Positions 10,512-20,579 of a stretch of DNA of 64,000 nt are shown one piece after another. A program made the translations under genes and the position numbers. Where the stretch lies: assembly GCA_023213315.1 (NCBI GenBank), contig JAKCPI010025113.1:1-64000 (forward strand). Reading direction: 5' to 3'. The notes below the pieces were generated by a model that worked only from the letters and a program-made list of their open reading frames with translations, was not told where the DNA came from and did no database searches. The first letter of the stretch is position 1. Every line of letters starts with the position of its first letter. This DNA is from Euborellia annulipes. Taxonomy: Eukaryota > Arthropoda > Insecta > Dermaptera > Anisolabididae.

Positions 10512-10577
10512 TTTTAACGCTTCAATTGAGGAACTACTTGACGGATTTTGATGGGGCTTTTTTTTAATATATAAAAA

Positions 10578-11085
10578 ATTTTACGACCCGTGTCTCTGAG
10601 AGAAGATCTTCTGGAGTTCCGAGTTCATTTCACGTCTCGAGCGAAAAAAAAATTATTTGGCTACTAAAAGATCCCGAAAAGACCTTAAATAATATCAATT
10701 AATAGCAGGGATTAAGAAATTGATAGTGAATTTAATTATAGGATGAAAATCTCATTGTTAAAAATTGTAGGATCTAAAACTAAAAAAAAAAATATTTTAT
10801 ATATTAGTAGGTAGTGATGACGTGATAAGCATTTCGACACTTTGTATGGATATGTTATCTACAGAATATGTCGAAATCAAGAATTTGAAACATGTAACCT
10901 TGTAACCTAAAAATTTCAACTAGAGTCAATAGCTTTTTTTTTTTTTTTTTTAATATACACGAAAAAATTTTACAAGAGTGATTAGCCCGTGGTCCGTGTC
11001 TCAGAGAGAAGACATTAGCTCCTGATTTCCCGTCCCAAGCGAGAAAATTTTATTTCAATTAAATTGGCTTAACTTATTTCCTTAG
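10578..11085 (+). mobile_element. Two diverged SINE-like fragments
   Basis: 10580-10690 (GTGTCTCTGAGAGAAGATC ... GAAAAGACCTTAAATAAT) and 10985-11075 (GTCCGTGTCTCAGAGAGAAG ... CCCGTCCCAAGCGAG, TTTCAATTAAATTGGCT) share blocks with the SINE at 26366. A/T spacer and a T20-class run lie between. Confidence 0.4.
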
Positions 11086-11099
11086 ATGTCGAAACAGAA

Positions 11100-11300
11100 A
11101 TTTAAAATAAAAACTGAATGATTTGTGTACAAACCACAAAAATTTAATATTTATTTAATTAATTATAGAATAATAATTGTGAGATTTAATTTTAACGTTT
11201 CCTTTTTAACGCTTTAATTCCAAAACTACTTAACGGATTTTTATGGGGCTTTTTATTTTAAATAAAAAATTTTACGAGGGTGATTATCGTATGGTCCGTG
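11100..11300 (-). repeat. Family E repeat, unoccupied relative
   Basis: TAATTGTGAGATTTAATTTT, AACGTTTCC plus T5, AACGCTTTAATTCC, AACTACTTAACGGATTTTTA. Serves as the empty-site reference for 9833-10511. Confidence 0.65.
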
Positions 11301-11819
11301 CCACAGACAGTGTCTAAAAAACTAGTATATTAAAAAAAATTATATCTATAGTTCTTTTTCTTAAACAGCAGCTTGGATAGAGGGGGGAAGTGATCATAAA
11401 CCCTGTCAATTGTAATATTACCGATGGAATTTAATAAAATCTCAGAATCCAATGACCACAAAAAAAAAAAAAAAAATTGAGCAAATTATTAATGAAATCT
11501 TTTAGAGAGATAGAGAGAGGTCGAAGCAGCCTCCGAAAGAGGTAATGGACCGGTTGGCCCTCCTCTTGGTTAATTCGTGTTTCTTTTAGTGTGTCGGTCT
11601 GTGATCTGGCAACATTGTAGTTTCTCTATGTGTTTTCTCCCAGGAGGTGGGAGGGGGAAGGAGGGAGTAGTAGTAATAGTAGTTGAGAGAGAAGAAGTTG
11701 GGAGAGTCAAGGGCATCCAAACAGCATCAGCAACAGATCCAGATGGATCTACTAGTATCTCTCTCTATCTAATTGCATCATTTTATTATTCAAATATAAA
11801 AAAGACTTTTTGCGAATTT

Positions 11820-11852
<33 letters not shown>

Positions 11853-12046
11853 GTTTTGTACGCAAATTAGTTAATGAATAATGAAGGTCATTCAAATCAT
11901 TCTAGATTTTTTCTTGTCATCATCAATAAAAAAAAAAAAAACAATTGCAGCCATATTTATAAACGTTTCATCAGTATTATATGATAAATTGCCACTAAAA
12001 AAAAAATGAAAAATTTTAAATAACATTAATATGACTATGATATACT
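11301..12046. other. Unique region with long A run
   Basis: 11490-11780 is less AT-rich and contains the 97-codon frame 11577-11870, which ends in lysines encoded by an A31-class run (11821-11851). No domain. Otherwise A/T runs. Confidence 0.4.
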
Positions 12047-12078
12047 CTGATGATGGTTATTCTGGAACCGAAACGTTT
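12047..12078 (+). other. Hammerhead-like hairpin motif
   Basis: CTGATGA, T, GGTT, 7-nt loop, AACC, GAAACGTTTG. The 4-bp stem is perfect and GAAA follows it directly, as in a hammerhead core with one extra nucleotide before stem II. Confidence 0.45.
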
Positions 12079-12110
12079 GTAAAATAAAAATATATTATTT
12101 CTTTTTTGTT

Positions 12111-12533
12111 ATTTTCTCTTACTATATAGGTATATATATAGAGAGAGAGATCGTGACAAAAATTAAAGGAATTTTTATGGAAATACACGTTTTGAGCAAA
12201 TCTCAGTCAAAATATCTCAAGAACGAAAAAAGCAGCGAGATTCAGATTTGGTATTTAAGTTAACTACCCACCTGGGACGTGACAGGAAGCTTAAGAACAT
12301 AATAGGAATAAAAGTACTAGTACTTTACTGATGTAGTTTTTCAGTTTTTTTCGATTTTTTCAAAATTCGCTACAACGATTTTGTTTAAAATTCAAAAATC
12401 AATTATTTTTTAGATGCTCTTTAAAATGTATATTCTCATTTTGCTTTAAAAATTGTCTAAAGCACACTTTACTCTTGTACTTCATAGGATTTTTTTTTCT
12501 ATGGCACTTGGGGGGATGTTTGTCACACCAGAT
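12111..12533 (-). mobile_element. HINE-like element, internally deleted
   Basis: 3' terminus TTTTCTCTTACTATATAGG, CGTTTTGAGCAAATCTCAG, GTACTAGTACTTTACTGATG, AGATGCTCTTTAAAATGTAT and the outer 5' end TGTCACACCAGA. The 5' hairpin interior and X-box are lost. Confidence 0.75.
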
Positions 12534-12950
12534 AAAAAAAAAAAATTATTTTACAATTAAATTTTATTTCTTCCAAATATTTCTTCATTTTTTTTTTTTT
12601 ATTTTATTAAATTCAAATATTTGTTTAATATTGGCTTTTATTTAAATATGGAAAATTTTAATTTAAATCAAATATTATCTTAAGAATTGAGTAGGTTATG
12701 TTTTTTTTTTTTTTTTATTCTTTTCTTTTTAATTTAAATAAATATAGAGAAGCATTAATTACTTGCATGAATTCTATTCAAAATGGATACGTTAATGTAC
12801 TTTCTGAAAATTAGCAAGTTTTTTTTATTTTTTTTTTTTTCAATTACTATTAATATTCATCTGCATATTTTTGAATTTAAAAAAAGGTTAAAATGTCGCC
12901 AGTCTATTTTTTTTGTCAAAGAATATATCATCACATTGAACGTATTTTAA
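12534..12950. other. T-run-rich spacer
   Basis: Several T13-T20 tracts in AT-rich DNA. Nothing else supported. Confidence 0.45.
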
Positions 12951-12952
12951 TT

Positions 12953-13110
12953 AGGGGTGTCCGATTATAGAAAAAAAATAATCTATTATTGATTAATCGA
13001 TTATTCCGATTATTGATTAATCGATTATTGGGTCGGGACAGATGATAAAATAATCGATTATTGGGTCGGGACAGATGATAAAATAATCGATTATTCCGAT
13101 TAATCGTAAG
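12953..13110 (+). repeat. TAATCGATTA repeat element
   Basis: After AGGGGTGTCCGATTA come repeated TAATCGATTAT blocks and two tandem 42-bp units with GGGTCGGGACAGATGATAAA. The AGGGGTGTCCGATTA start resembles ends of some hAT MITEs; the other end is unclear. Confidence 0.5.
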
Positions 13111-13208
13111 TCAACTATAAAGGAATTGCTATATCAAAATAAAAAAAAAATTTCTGATTATATTCCTGAGGGATAGGACGAGATATTTATTTTGTATTTT
13201 TCTTTTTT

Positions 13209-13400
13209 TGTTTATATATTCTGAAAACCAACGTTCTCCTGAGTAAAATGATATATCACACTTGTATTTTTGTATTATATTTAAAAAAAAAAATAAATAA
13301 AATTGCACTTGGAGCATTGCTAAATACCAATTATGGTGTAACAATAAATAAAATTTAATTTTAATTAATTTTTAAATAAATAATACGAGATTTAAAAATA
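13209..13400 (-). repeat. Family D repeat, partial
   Basis: ATTCTGAAAACCAACGTTCT, AGTAAAATGATATATCACAC, TTGCACTTGGAGCATTGCTA. The 71-codon minus frame at 13129-13344 overlies this and adjoining DNA. Confidence 0.65.
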
Positions 13401-13439
13401 TTATTTAAAATTAAATAAATATAATTTGATTTAATTAAT

Positions 13440-13620
13440 GGATATTCAAAGAAATTAAAATCTGATATATTTATACAAAGGGTAGAATAATAAATGTGAG
13501 ATTTAGGTAATTGTAATATTTCCTTTATAACGGATTTTCTCTTAAACTACTTGACGAATTTTCATGGTTTTTTTTTTTAATGTATAGAGAATTTAACGAT
13601 GGTGGTTTTATAATAGGCCT
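13440..13620 (-). repeat. Family E repeat, diverged
   Basis: AATAATAAATGTGAGATTTA, then CTTAAACTACTTGACGAATT, TTCATGG and a T run. Confidence 0.5.
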
Positions 13621-13696
13621 ATTATTTAGGCAAGGAAGATTTTATAAAGATTGTGTTATTAAATACAATAAAATAAAAATTAGTGGCTGGTTTTAA

Positions 13697-14090
13697 GGTG
13701 CGCGACTCGGGGTGCTAATTTTGGGAGATTGCGGCCACAATTTTGAAGCTATCGACCTCAAATTTTTTTTAAATTAAAGCTATTTAAAATATCTACAACT
13801 TATAGAAGCCCTTTTTTTGATTTTCGAAAAAATAAAATTTTTTTTTTAAATTACTCGCATTAAATAAAAGATATTTTTAAAAAATTCGCTCTATATCTTA
13901 TAGATAATTAAATTAATAATCATTGTGTTAAAAAATAATTAATTTTTTACCCTTAATTAATTAGCTGGAATCTTTCAAATGAAACGGAATAAATCCCTTG
14001 TTTTCCTATGGGAAAAACTAACGCCATCTCTTGCCGCCTCGAATAACTCGGTAGTGAATCGTCTTTTAACGGTTTTTCGAGACGCGCACC
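13697..14090. mobile_element. TIR element flanked by TTAA
   Basis: Inverted ends GGTGCGCGACTCG (left) and, reversed, GGTGCGCGTCTCG (right), 12/13 identical, flanked by TTAA at 13693-13696 and 14091-14094. 394 bp, no transposase. A TTAA duplication is known for piggyBac-type elements, but the termini do not start with CCC, so the superfamily is open. Confidence 0.6.
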
Positions 14091-14094
14091 TTAA

Positions 14095-14811
14095 CGCTTC
14101 TGTAAATATGCCACCGTTTAGTTCAATCTACTTGTTATTGTTAGTAAATTGAAGAAATGGTTGTTTTTGATCACATAAATTATATTTGTTTAATTTCTTA
14201 GTCACTTGAGAGATGCAATTTGCTCTTTAGACATTTCATTTGATCTTTTTTTTTTGGGATGCCGACTTTTTTTTATCAATTATTAATCAATCAAATTGAA
14301 GAGAAATACTTTATAGCCATATAAAATTATAGTAATTTAAAGCGGAACGGTTGTAAAAATGTAAAGAAAGACCGGGGGGGGGGGGATAAGAGAATGGGGG
14401 CACACCGACTATTATAATATTAATATTAATAACAAAAAGGAATTTTTAAATGTAGTTTTAATAAAATATATAATTAGAATGTAATAAATTTTAAATATTA
14501 AAGGGATAAGGACAAAAAAAAAAGAAAAAAGATCGTGATAAAATATGGATTGGAATAATTAAAATGAATCAACATGTGGCCCTCTGGGCTAAAGGGCTCC
14601 ACTTAATTTGAATAAAATAATTTAAATAAATTTTAATATTAAAAAGAAAGATTTTTGTCGTCTAAAAGAAATAATTGTGTAAGATCTTTAATTAGATATT
14701 TTAATTTTGTAAATAAAAACATTTATTTAAAATCATAAATTTATTTATTTATTTTTTAATTCAAATTAAATGAATAAATAAATTTGATGAAACTGTTAAA
14801 AAAAAACAATC
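14095..14811. other. Unique AT-rich sequence
   Basis: G11 run near 14374; no ORF or repeat family recognised. Confidence 0.4.
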
Positions 14812-14900
14812 ATCTCAAATTGCACTTGGAGCATCGCTAATTACCATATAAGGAAGGCATAAAAATAATAAAATTTTATTTTAAATAAATGCGAGATTTA
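14812..14900 (-). repeat. Family D fragment
   Basis: TTGCACTTGGAGCATCGCTA then ATTACCATATAAGGAAGG, and AT body. Confidence 0.6.
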
Positions 14901-15084
14901 AAATTTAATTTTAATTCATCTTCAGCTTCATCAAATTTAATTTTAATTAATTAGGCCTAATTAAAATGATCAATTACAATAAATTGAATATATTTTGACT
15001 TAATTTAAAGTTCTCTATTAAATCCCACTAATAATAATATTGTTTTGAATGCAATTTTTAATTAAAATATACTTTCAAGACCCA

Positions 15085-15556
15085 ATTAAATTAATTACAT
15101 TTATAATAATAATAATTTCTAAATTTTATATTGATCAAAATATTTGAACCAGTGTCCCCGAAATTGATTTAAATTTCAAGTTATTTTCTTTTATAATTTC
15201 TTAACCAAAAGATGTATAAAATTTTCAATAGGACCACTCGAAACAAAAATAAATCCTCTTTAATTTTGGTTCTTATCATTTTTCTCTAAAATCAACAGTT
15301 CTGGAGAAAATCAGGGTTAAAGTCAAAAGATATTTAATTAAATTTTAATTATTATTTTAAAATCTCACAATTATTATTTATTTAAAATTAAAATTTTAAT
15401 TGCTTTTTATTTTTGCTTTCCTTATATGGCAATTAGCGATGCTCCAAGTGCAACTTTAATTAACTCGTTTTTAACAAAATTACAACATACAAAGATACAA
15501 GTGTGATATATCATTTTACTCGGGAGAACCTCTAGATTCAGAATATATATAAGAAA
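15085..15556 (+). repeat. Family D repeat, near full length
   Basis: TTTCTTAACCAAAAGATGTA, TTTTCAATAGGACCACTCGA, TTCTGGAGAAAATCAGGGTT, AGCGATGCTCCAAGTGCAAC, CGGGAGAACCTCTAGATTCA. Same block order as at 53520, 54620 and 58900. Confidence 0.75.
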
Positions 15557-15599
15557 TTTATTAATTATAAACTTCATCTTTTTATTTCTTTGAAATTAT

Positions 15600-15790
15600 T
15601 ATTTAATAAATGTTATTAGGATGGAAAATATATACTTAATAACGAGAAATTGAAAGAACCCACTGCTTGCCTATAGCAAATTTTGAGAATTTTCGTTGAA
15701 CCTCCCCATTTGGGGATTTTTCCTAGACTCTCCATAATCTAAAAAAATAGTTCCAATGTTTTTTTCATCTCACCTTCAATTCTCTCTCTT
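15600..15790 (-). repeat. Family K-related fragment
   Basis: GAACCCACTGCTTGCCTAT, TTGGGGATTTTTCCTAGACT and CTCCATAATCT resemble the family around 60280-60370 and 23527-24215. Diverged. Confidence 0.4.
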
Positions 15791-16103
15791 ATCAAATATC
15801 CCAACAGTCGTTTAATTGATTATAAAAAAAAAAAAACCATTGTATTTATGTTAATAAAGAAAGAGAGAGATTTATATCAAATTATAATATGAATAAACAT
15901 AAACGAGTACATAACTGTACTGGTGGATCAGCGTGTCAGAGAATATTCACAAGAGTTCTCTTTGTCTTCTTCCTCTTCCTCTTTTTTATATATTGTTTAA
16001 AGATAATTGCTTATGCTAATTAATAACTATGATTCATCGATAAGTAACAAAAAACAAAAAAAAAAAAGAATACAACATGGCCATCAAAGGTAATTTAAAA
16101 AAA
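15791..16103. other. Spacer, nothing recognised
   Basis: Mixed AT-rich DNA with CTTCTTCCTCTTCCTCTTTT near 15966. Confidence 0.4.
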
Positions 16104-16561
16104 TCTGGTGTGACTGGCGCACAGCACACAACTTTCTCTTACCCTTCGGTAGAGAAAGTTGTGCACCGTGCTGGTCACACCAGATTTTTTGTGTCGGGAT
16201 ATATTTAGTTTCCGATAGCACCTTAGTTTCAAACTTGCATTTTAAATGTTGACTGCTTCAAATAAACTATGGTTATTTTTCAAAATTTTAATCTCATATT
16301 TGGACATTTTATACACAATACAGAATCGTAAATAAATACAAAATTTCATAAGAATTGGAAAAAAATTTTAAATGCCTAAAAAGTTCTAAAGGGGACCCCT
16401 TTTGAATCGAAATTAACATATAAATCCCTATAGGAAATTAACATTGTTCCTATGCGAAGATAAGGTGGAAAGGGAATTTAAAAGAGTAGAGAGAGACGAT
16501 AATGTTTGCACGTGAGAGAGTTTTCTTTGAAACAATTAAAGACACAAATAAATTTAAAAAA

Positions 16562-17233
16562 TCTGGTGTGACTGGCGCACAGCACACAACTTCTCTTACC
16601 TTCGGTAATCGAAAGTTGTGTTCTGTGCTTGTCACACCAGATTTTTGTGTCGACATATATTTAGTTCCTGACAGTACGGAACATATGAATTCAGATGTAA
16701 AATTTATAAGTATGGAAAAATATTTATATTTTGTTACCATAGCAACCATTTCTCCTATCTTCCCTATGAAATACAAGAGTAAAGTGGTCTTCAGAAGATT
16801 TCAATTGCAAAATGAGAATATACATTTTAAAGAGCATCAAAAAATAATTGATTTTTTGAATTTAAAAAAAAAATCGTTGGAGCAAATTTTGAGAAAATCG
16901 AAAAAAACTGAAAAAGTACATCAGTAAAGTACTAGTAATCTTTGGCCGATTTTGATTAAAAGCTTATTTTTCCGGTCCCGGGGGGTGTTTAACTTATAAA
17001 TAAAATTTCAGCCTCATAGCTCAATTCCTTCATGCTTAAAAGTGAACACAGACACACACACACACCCACCCACCCACCCACCCACAGACAGACCATGTCG
17101 CGAAAACCACTTTTTGGATTCAGGGGACCTCAAAACGTGAAGATCCATCAAAATCTCGACATCGAATTTTTGACATGAAACCAATACTTTCTCTCTATAT
17201 ATATATTACATATATACATAGGTAAGAGAAAGT
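16562..17233 (+). mobile_element. HINE-like short subtype, nested, complete
   Basis: 672-bp copy from TCTGGTGTGACTGGCGC to GGTAAGAGAAAGT. It splits the host between A6 and A6; the two uninterrupted relatives have A8 there. This fixes the termini to within the A run. Contains the CCCA/CA/CAGA microsatellite, ACCATGTCGCG and the terminal hairpin. The 141-codon frame at 16502-16927 is a shadow. Confidence 0.9.
16733..16746. promoter_or_regulatory. X-box-like site in transposon
   Basis: GTTACCATAGCAAC still fits GTNRCC-N2-RGYAAC, though the palindrome is broken by one base. Confidence 0.45.
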
Positions 17234-17297
17234 AAAAAATGGGAATTTAAATAATAATTGATTTTTAATCTAATAAAAAGAAAAAGATTTAAATTCC

Positions 17298-17311
17298 GTT
17301 ACCATGGCAAC
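17298..17311. promoter_or_regulatory. RFX X-box palindrome in transposon
   Basis: GTTACCATGGCAAC, a perfect consensus match, in the 3' half of the host element. Confidence 0.55.
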
Positions 17312-17885
17312 CATTTCTATCTTTCCTATGAAGAACAAGAGTAAAGTGGTCTTCAGAAGATTTCAACGGCAAAATGAAAATATTCATTTTAAAGAGCATC
17401 TAAAAAATAGTTGATTTATGAATTTTAAAAAAATCCTTGGAGGGAATTTTGAGAAAATCGAAAAAAACTGAAAAAGTACATCAGTAAAGTACTAGTACTT
17501 TTTGGCCGATTTTGTTCAAAAGCTTATTTTGAGATTCTTCAAAGGTACCTAAGTTAAATATAAAATTTCAATCCGCTAGCTCAACTCCTTCATGCTAAAA
17601 ATCTGTCCACACACACACACACACACAGACACACACACACACACATACACACACACACACACAGACCAATTTTCGGGACCCACTTTTTTGGACTCAGGGG
17701 ACCTCAAAACATGTATATCCATCAAAATCTGGACATCGAATTTTTGACATGATCGCAATACTTTCTCTCTCTATATATTTCATATATAGGGTATGAGAAA
17801 GTAAAATCTCAAAGCTCAATAATTTCCCCATTCAAAAGCACTGGGTGTTTTGAAAAAATCAAAGCCAAAAAGACCAGATATTTTT

Positions 17886-18570
17886 ATATCTCGTAAACTT
17901 AAGCATATTTTGTGCACCATAGTACCATACAAAGTTGTATAGCATTAAATTTGCTACAATCTTCGTTGTTAAAACGAATATGTAGACCTAATATTAACCG
18001 AGGTACGGCCGATCAAAGTTAGACCATGTTTCTCGAATGTAAAACATAGAGAAAATTCGTTAGGCCGTTTCTCGGTTAATATTGAGTTTACAAATTTGAT
18101 TTATCAACCAAATTTTAGCAAATTTAATTCTCTACAATTTTGTATTGTACTATCGTGGATCAAAATATGTTTAGTTTGCGAGATATAAGCGAGAAACTGA
18201 AGAAAGTCCAAAGTTTCTCGAAATATAAAACAAATAGAAACTTTGATAGGTCGTATCTCGGTTAATATTGGGTCTACATATTCGTTTTATCAACCAAATT
18301 TTAGCAAATTTAATGCTCTACAAGTTTCTAATGTATTATAATTAACAAAATATGTTTAATTTGCGAGATATAAGCGAAAAACTGGAAAAAAGTCCAAAAT
18401 GAAAAAAAAGAAACTTTGATCGGCCGTATCTCGGTTAATATTGGATCTGGAAAATCGTTTTATCAACCATATTTTAGCAGATTTTATGCTCTACAATTTT
18501 CTAATGTATTATGGTTCACAAAATATGTTTAGTTTACGAGATATAAGCGAAAAACTGAAAAAAGTACACA
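17886..18570. repeat. One inverted plus three direct ~180-bp units
   Basis: Direct units (~18060-18570) each carry CGTATCTCGGTTAATATTGG, TTTATCAACCAAATTTTAGC, ATGCTCTACA and TTTGCGAGATATAAGCGA. The first unit (17886-18050) is the reverse complement (ATATCTCGTAAACTTAAGCA ... CTAATATTAACCGAGGTACG). The mixed orientation could form a large hairpin. Confidence 0.75.
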
Positions 18571-19307
18571 AATTTTGAGTTTTTTTTAAATTTTTTCAAA
18601 CCACTGTACCAATTAAACAAAAGCAAAACTTTAAAAGCTAAAAATGAAAAGTTAAGTGTTTTTTGGTGTTTAGAATCATAATTCCAGCATTAGAACAGAA
18701 ACCCAAAAAAAGCTTTTTTGTAAGACAGAAATAGACTTTAAAATTGAAACTCTCATATTAAGTTTAAATTTTTGGCTGTCACATCATTTTCCATAAATGT
18801 TAATGATGATTGAAATAAAATATTTGATCCAATATTTTGTTGTCTCTCTCTTCTCTTCTCTCTATTCTTCTCTTGTCAGTCAGAGATAATGATATTCGTA
18901 AAATTTAAGAGAAAAAAAAAAGGAGGTTCAAGAATGATTATTTGGCAAAAAGAAAGAAAAAGGAGGCTCTTGTAAGTTGCCCTGGAGGCTTAAGAGGAAA
19001 AGGATCAAGTGTAATCCTCCTTTCTCGAGCCCCTTGTTCTCTCTCTATGATCTCTCGACCCCAGAAGAGGGCTTAAGGGCAGGCAGGCAGGTAGGGTCTC
19101 CAATGAATCCACATATTATAATCAGAAAGCCCTTATCGATTTTAGAACCACACACACACACACACACACACAAAATCCAAAGAAAAAAGGTCAAAAAGCT
19201 TAAATTTATATCATAAAAGAAATGGATTTATTCTGAAGTATCAGTTATAATGCCGGCATAAGAGTGTTTAGTTAGGGTGAATGTATAAAAAAATAAAAAT
19301 TCAAAAA
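18571..19307. other. Unique sequence with CA repeat
   Basis: CA microsatellite at 19149-19172; CT-rich tract near 18842. AAGAGTGTTTAGTTAGG at about 19260 recurs as AAGAGTGTTTAGTTGG at about 20214, flanking the next transposon. Confidence 0.4.
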
Positions 19308-20219
19308 TCTGGTAATGTTCTGTGCTTGTCACGTCAGATTTTTTTTATGTAGACAAAATTTATAAACATAAAAATATATTTATATTTTGTTAGCATTTTC
19401 TAATGAAGTATAAGAGTAAAGTGTGCTTCAAAAGATTTCAAGAAAAAATGAGAATATACATTTTAAAGAGCATCTAAAAAATAATTGATTTGTAAATTTT
19501 AATCAAAATCTTTTGAGTGAATTTTGAGAAAATCTAAAAAAACTAAAAAAATACATCAGTAAAGTACTAGTACTTTTTGACCGATTTTATTCAATAGTCT
19601 TTTTCTTTCAAGAACACTTAAAAAATAATTGAATTATAAATTTTAATCAAAATCTTTAGAGTGATCTTTGAGAAAATCTAAAAAAACTAAAAAAGTACAT
19701 CAGTAAAGTACTAATACTTTTTGACCGATTTTATTCAATAGTTTTTTTCTTTCAAGAGAATATAAAAAATAATTGAATTATGAATTTTAATCAAAATATT
19801 TGGAATGAATTTTGAGAAAATCTTAAAAAACTAAAAAAGTACATCAGTAAAGTACTAGTACTTTTTGACCGATTTTATTCAATAGTTTTTTTCTTTCAAG
19901 AGCATCTAAAAAATAATTGAATTATAAATTTTAATCAAAATTTTTAAAATGAATTTTGAGAAAATCTTAAAAAACTAAAAAAGTACATCAGTAAAGTTCT
20001 AGTACTTTTTGACCGATTTTGTTCAAAAGCTTCATGTTACATCCCAGGGGGTGTCTAACTTAAATATAAAATTTCAACTTTGTAGCTAATTTCCTTCTTA
20101 CTTTATTTTGAACACACACTTTTTTAGACTAAAAAGGTGTATTTCCTTCAAAATATCGGCATCAAATATATTACACGAATGCAATACTTTTTATTTATTA
20201 ACACATATAGATAAAAGAG
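19308..20219 (+). mobile_element. HINE-like element with internal tandem expansion
   Basis: Begins TCTGGTAATGTTCTGTGCTT (hairpin partly deleted), has the internal core, then TGTATTTCCTTCAAAATATC and a decayed 3' end AATACTTTTTATTTATTAAC. The microsatellite is reduced to GAACACACACT. The core is amplified fourfold (see 19465-20040). Confidence 0.75.
19465..20040 (+). repeat. Four ~144-bp tandem units inside transposon
   Basis: Units begin near 19465, 19610, 19754 and 19898. Each runs from AAGAGCATCTAAAAAATAAT through AAGTACATCAGTAAAGT and CTAGTACTTTTTGACCG to TTTCTTTC. Single-copy sequence in all other members. Confidence 0.8.
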
Positions 20220-20364
20220 TGTTTAGTTGGTCTCTTACAATTATTAGAGTGGTATATCCTGTATTATCCCTTTAATAAAAATTCATCCAGTGATTTTTAT
20301 TTTCCATGCTTAATCGAAATACTAAATCCCCTTTAAAAAGAATCTAAATTAAATCAGCTTAAAA

Positions 20365-20560
20365 AAAAAAAATCCCATTAAAATTAGTTCACAAATTCCA
20401 CAGTTAAACTGATAATTAGATATTGATATTAAATTACAAATAATATTTTATTAAATTCATTAATAAATAATAAAAATGAAATTTAATATTTATTTAATTA
20501 ATTAATTGTAAGATTTAATCCACAAGAACTACTTGACGAATTTTTATGGGAAGTTTTAAC
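20365..20560. repeat. Two family E pieces, opposite orientation
   Basis: 20365-20480 plus strand (CCCATTAAAATTAGTTCACA, AT body) and 20480-20560 minus strand (TTGTAAGATTTAATCC, AACTACTTGACGAATTTTTA). Confidence 0.45.
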
Positions 20561-20579
20561 AAAGGTAGTAATTTTAAAA

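Larger units (their letters stand above)
9741..10570 (-). repeat. Family E repeat split by a transposon
   Basis: Left part (9741-9832) ends TTAATTTTAACGTTTC plus T run; right part (10512-10570) resumes AACGCTTCAATTGAGGAACT then ACTTGACGGATTTTGATGGG. The uninterrupted relative at 11161-11250 has the same junction sequence, so the element at 9833-10511 inserted into it. Confidence 0.75.
16104..17803 (+). mobile_element. HINE-like long subtype, interrupted
   Basis: Long (~1.03 kb without insert) subtype, collinear with 61025-62057 and 62542-63582: 5' hairpin, AGCACCTTAGTTTCAAACTT block, ACAATTAAAGACACAAATAA, then (after the nested copy at 16562-17233) AATGGGAATTTAAATAATAA, X-box, palindromic core, CA microsatellite and terminal hairpin. 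The 5' half differs from the short subtype; the 3' half is homologous. Confidence 0.85.

Noticed and set aside
13693..14094. Firm piggyBac assignment from TTAA flanks
   Set aside because: The terminus lacks the CCC start and AA may belong to the TIR, so the superfamily is left open.
16502..16927. 141-codon frame, the second longest in the first half of the window
   Set aside because: Lies across the junction of two transposon copies and their hairpin; no domain.
19260..20230. AAGAGTGTTTAGTTRG direct repeats as a target duplication
   Set aside because: The left copy is ~45 bp away from the element start and the repeat is too long and imperfect; it may be coincidence or an older duplication.
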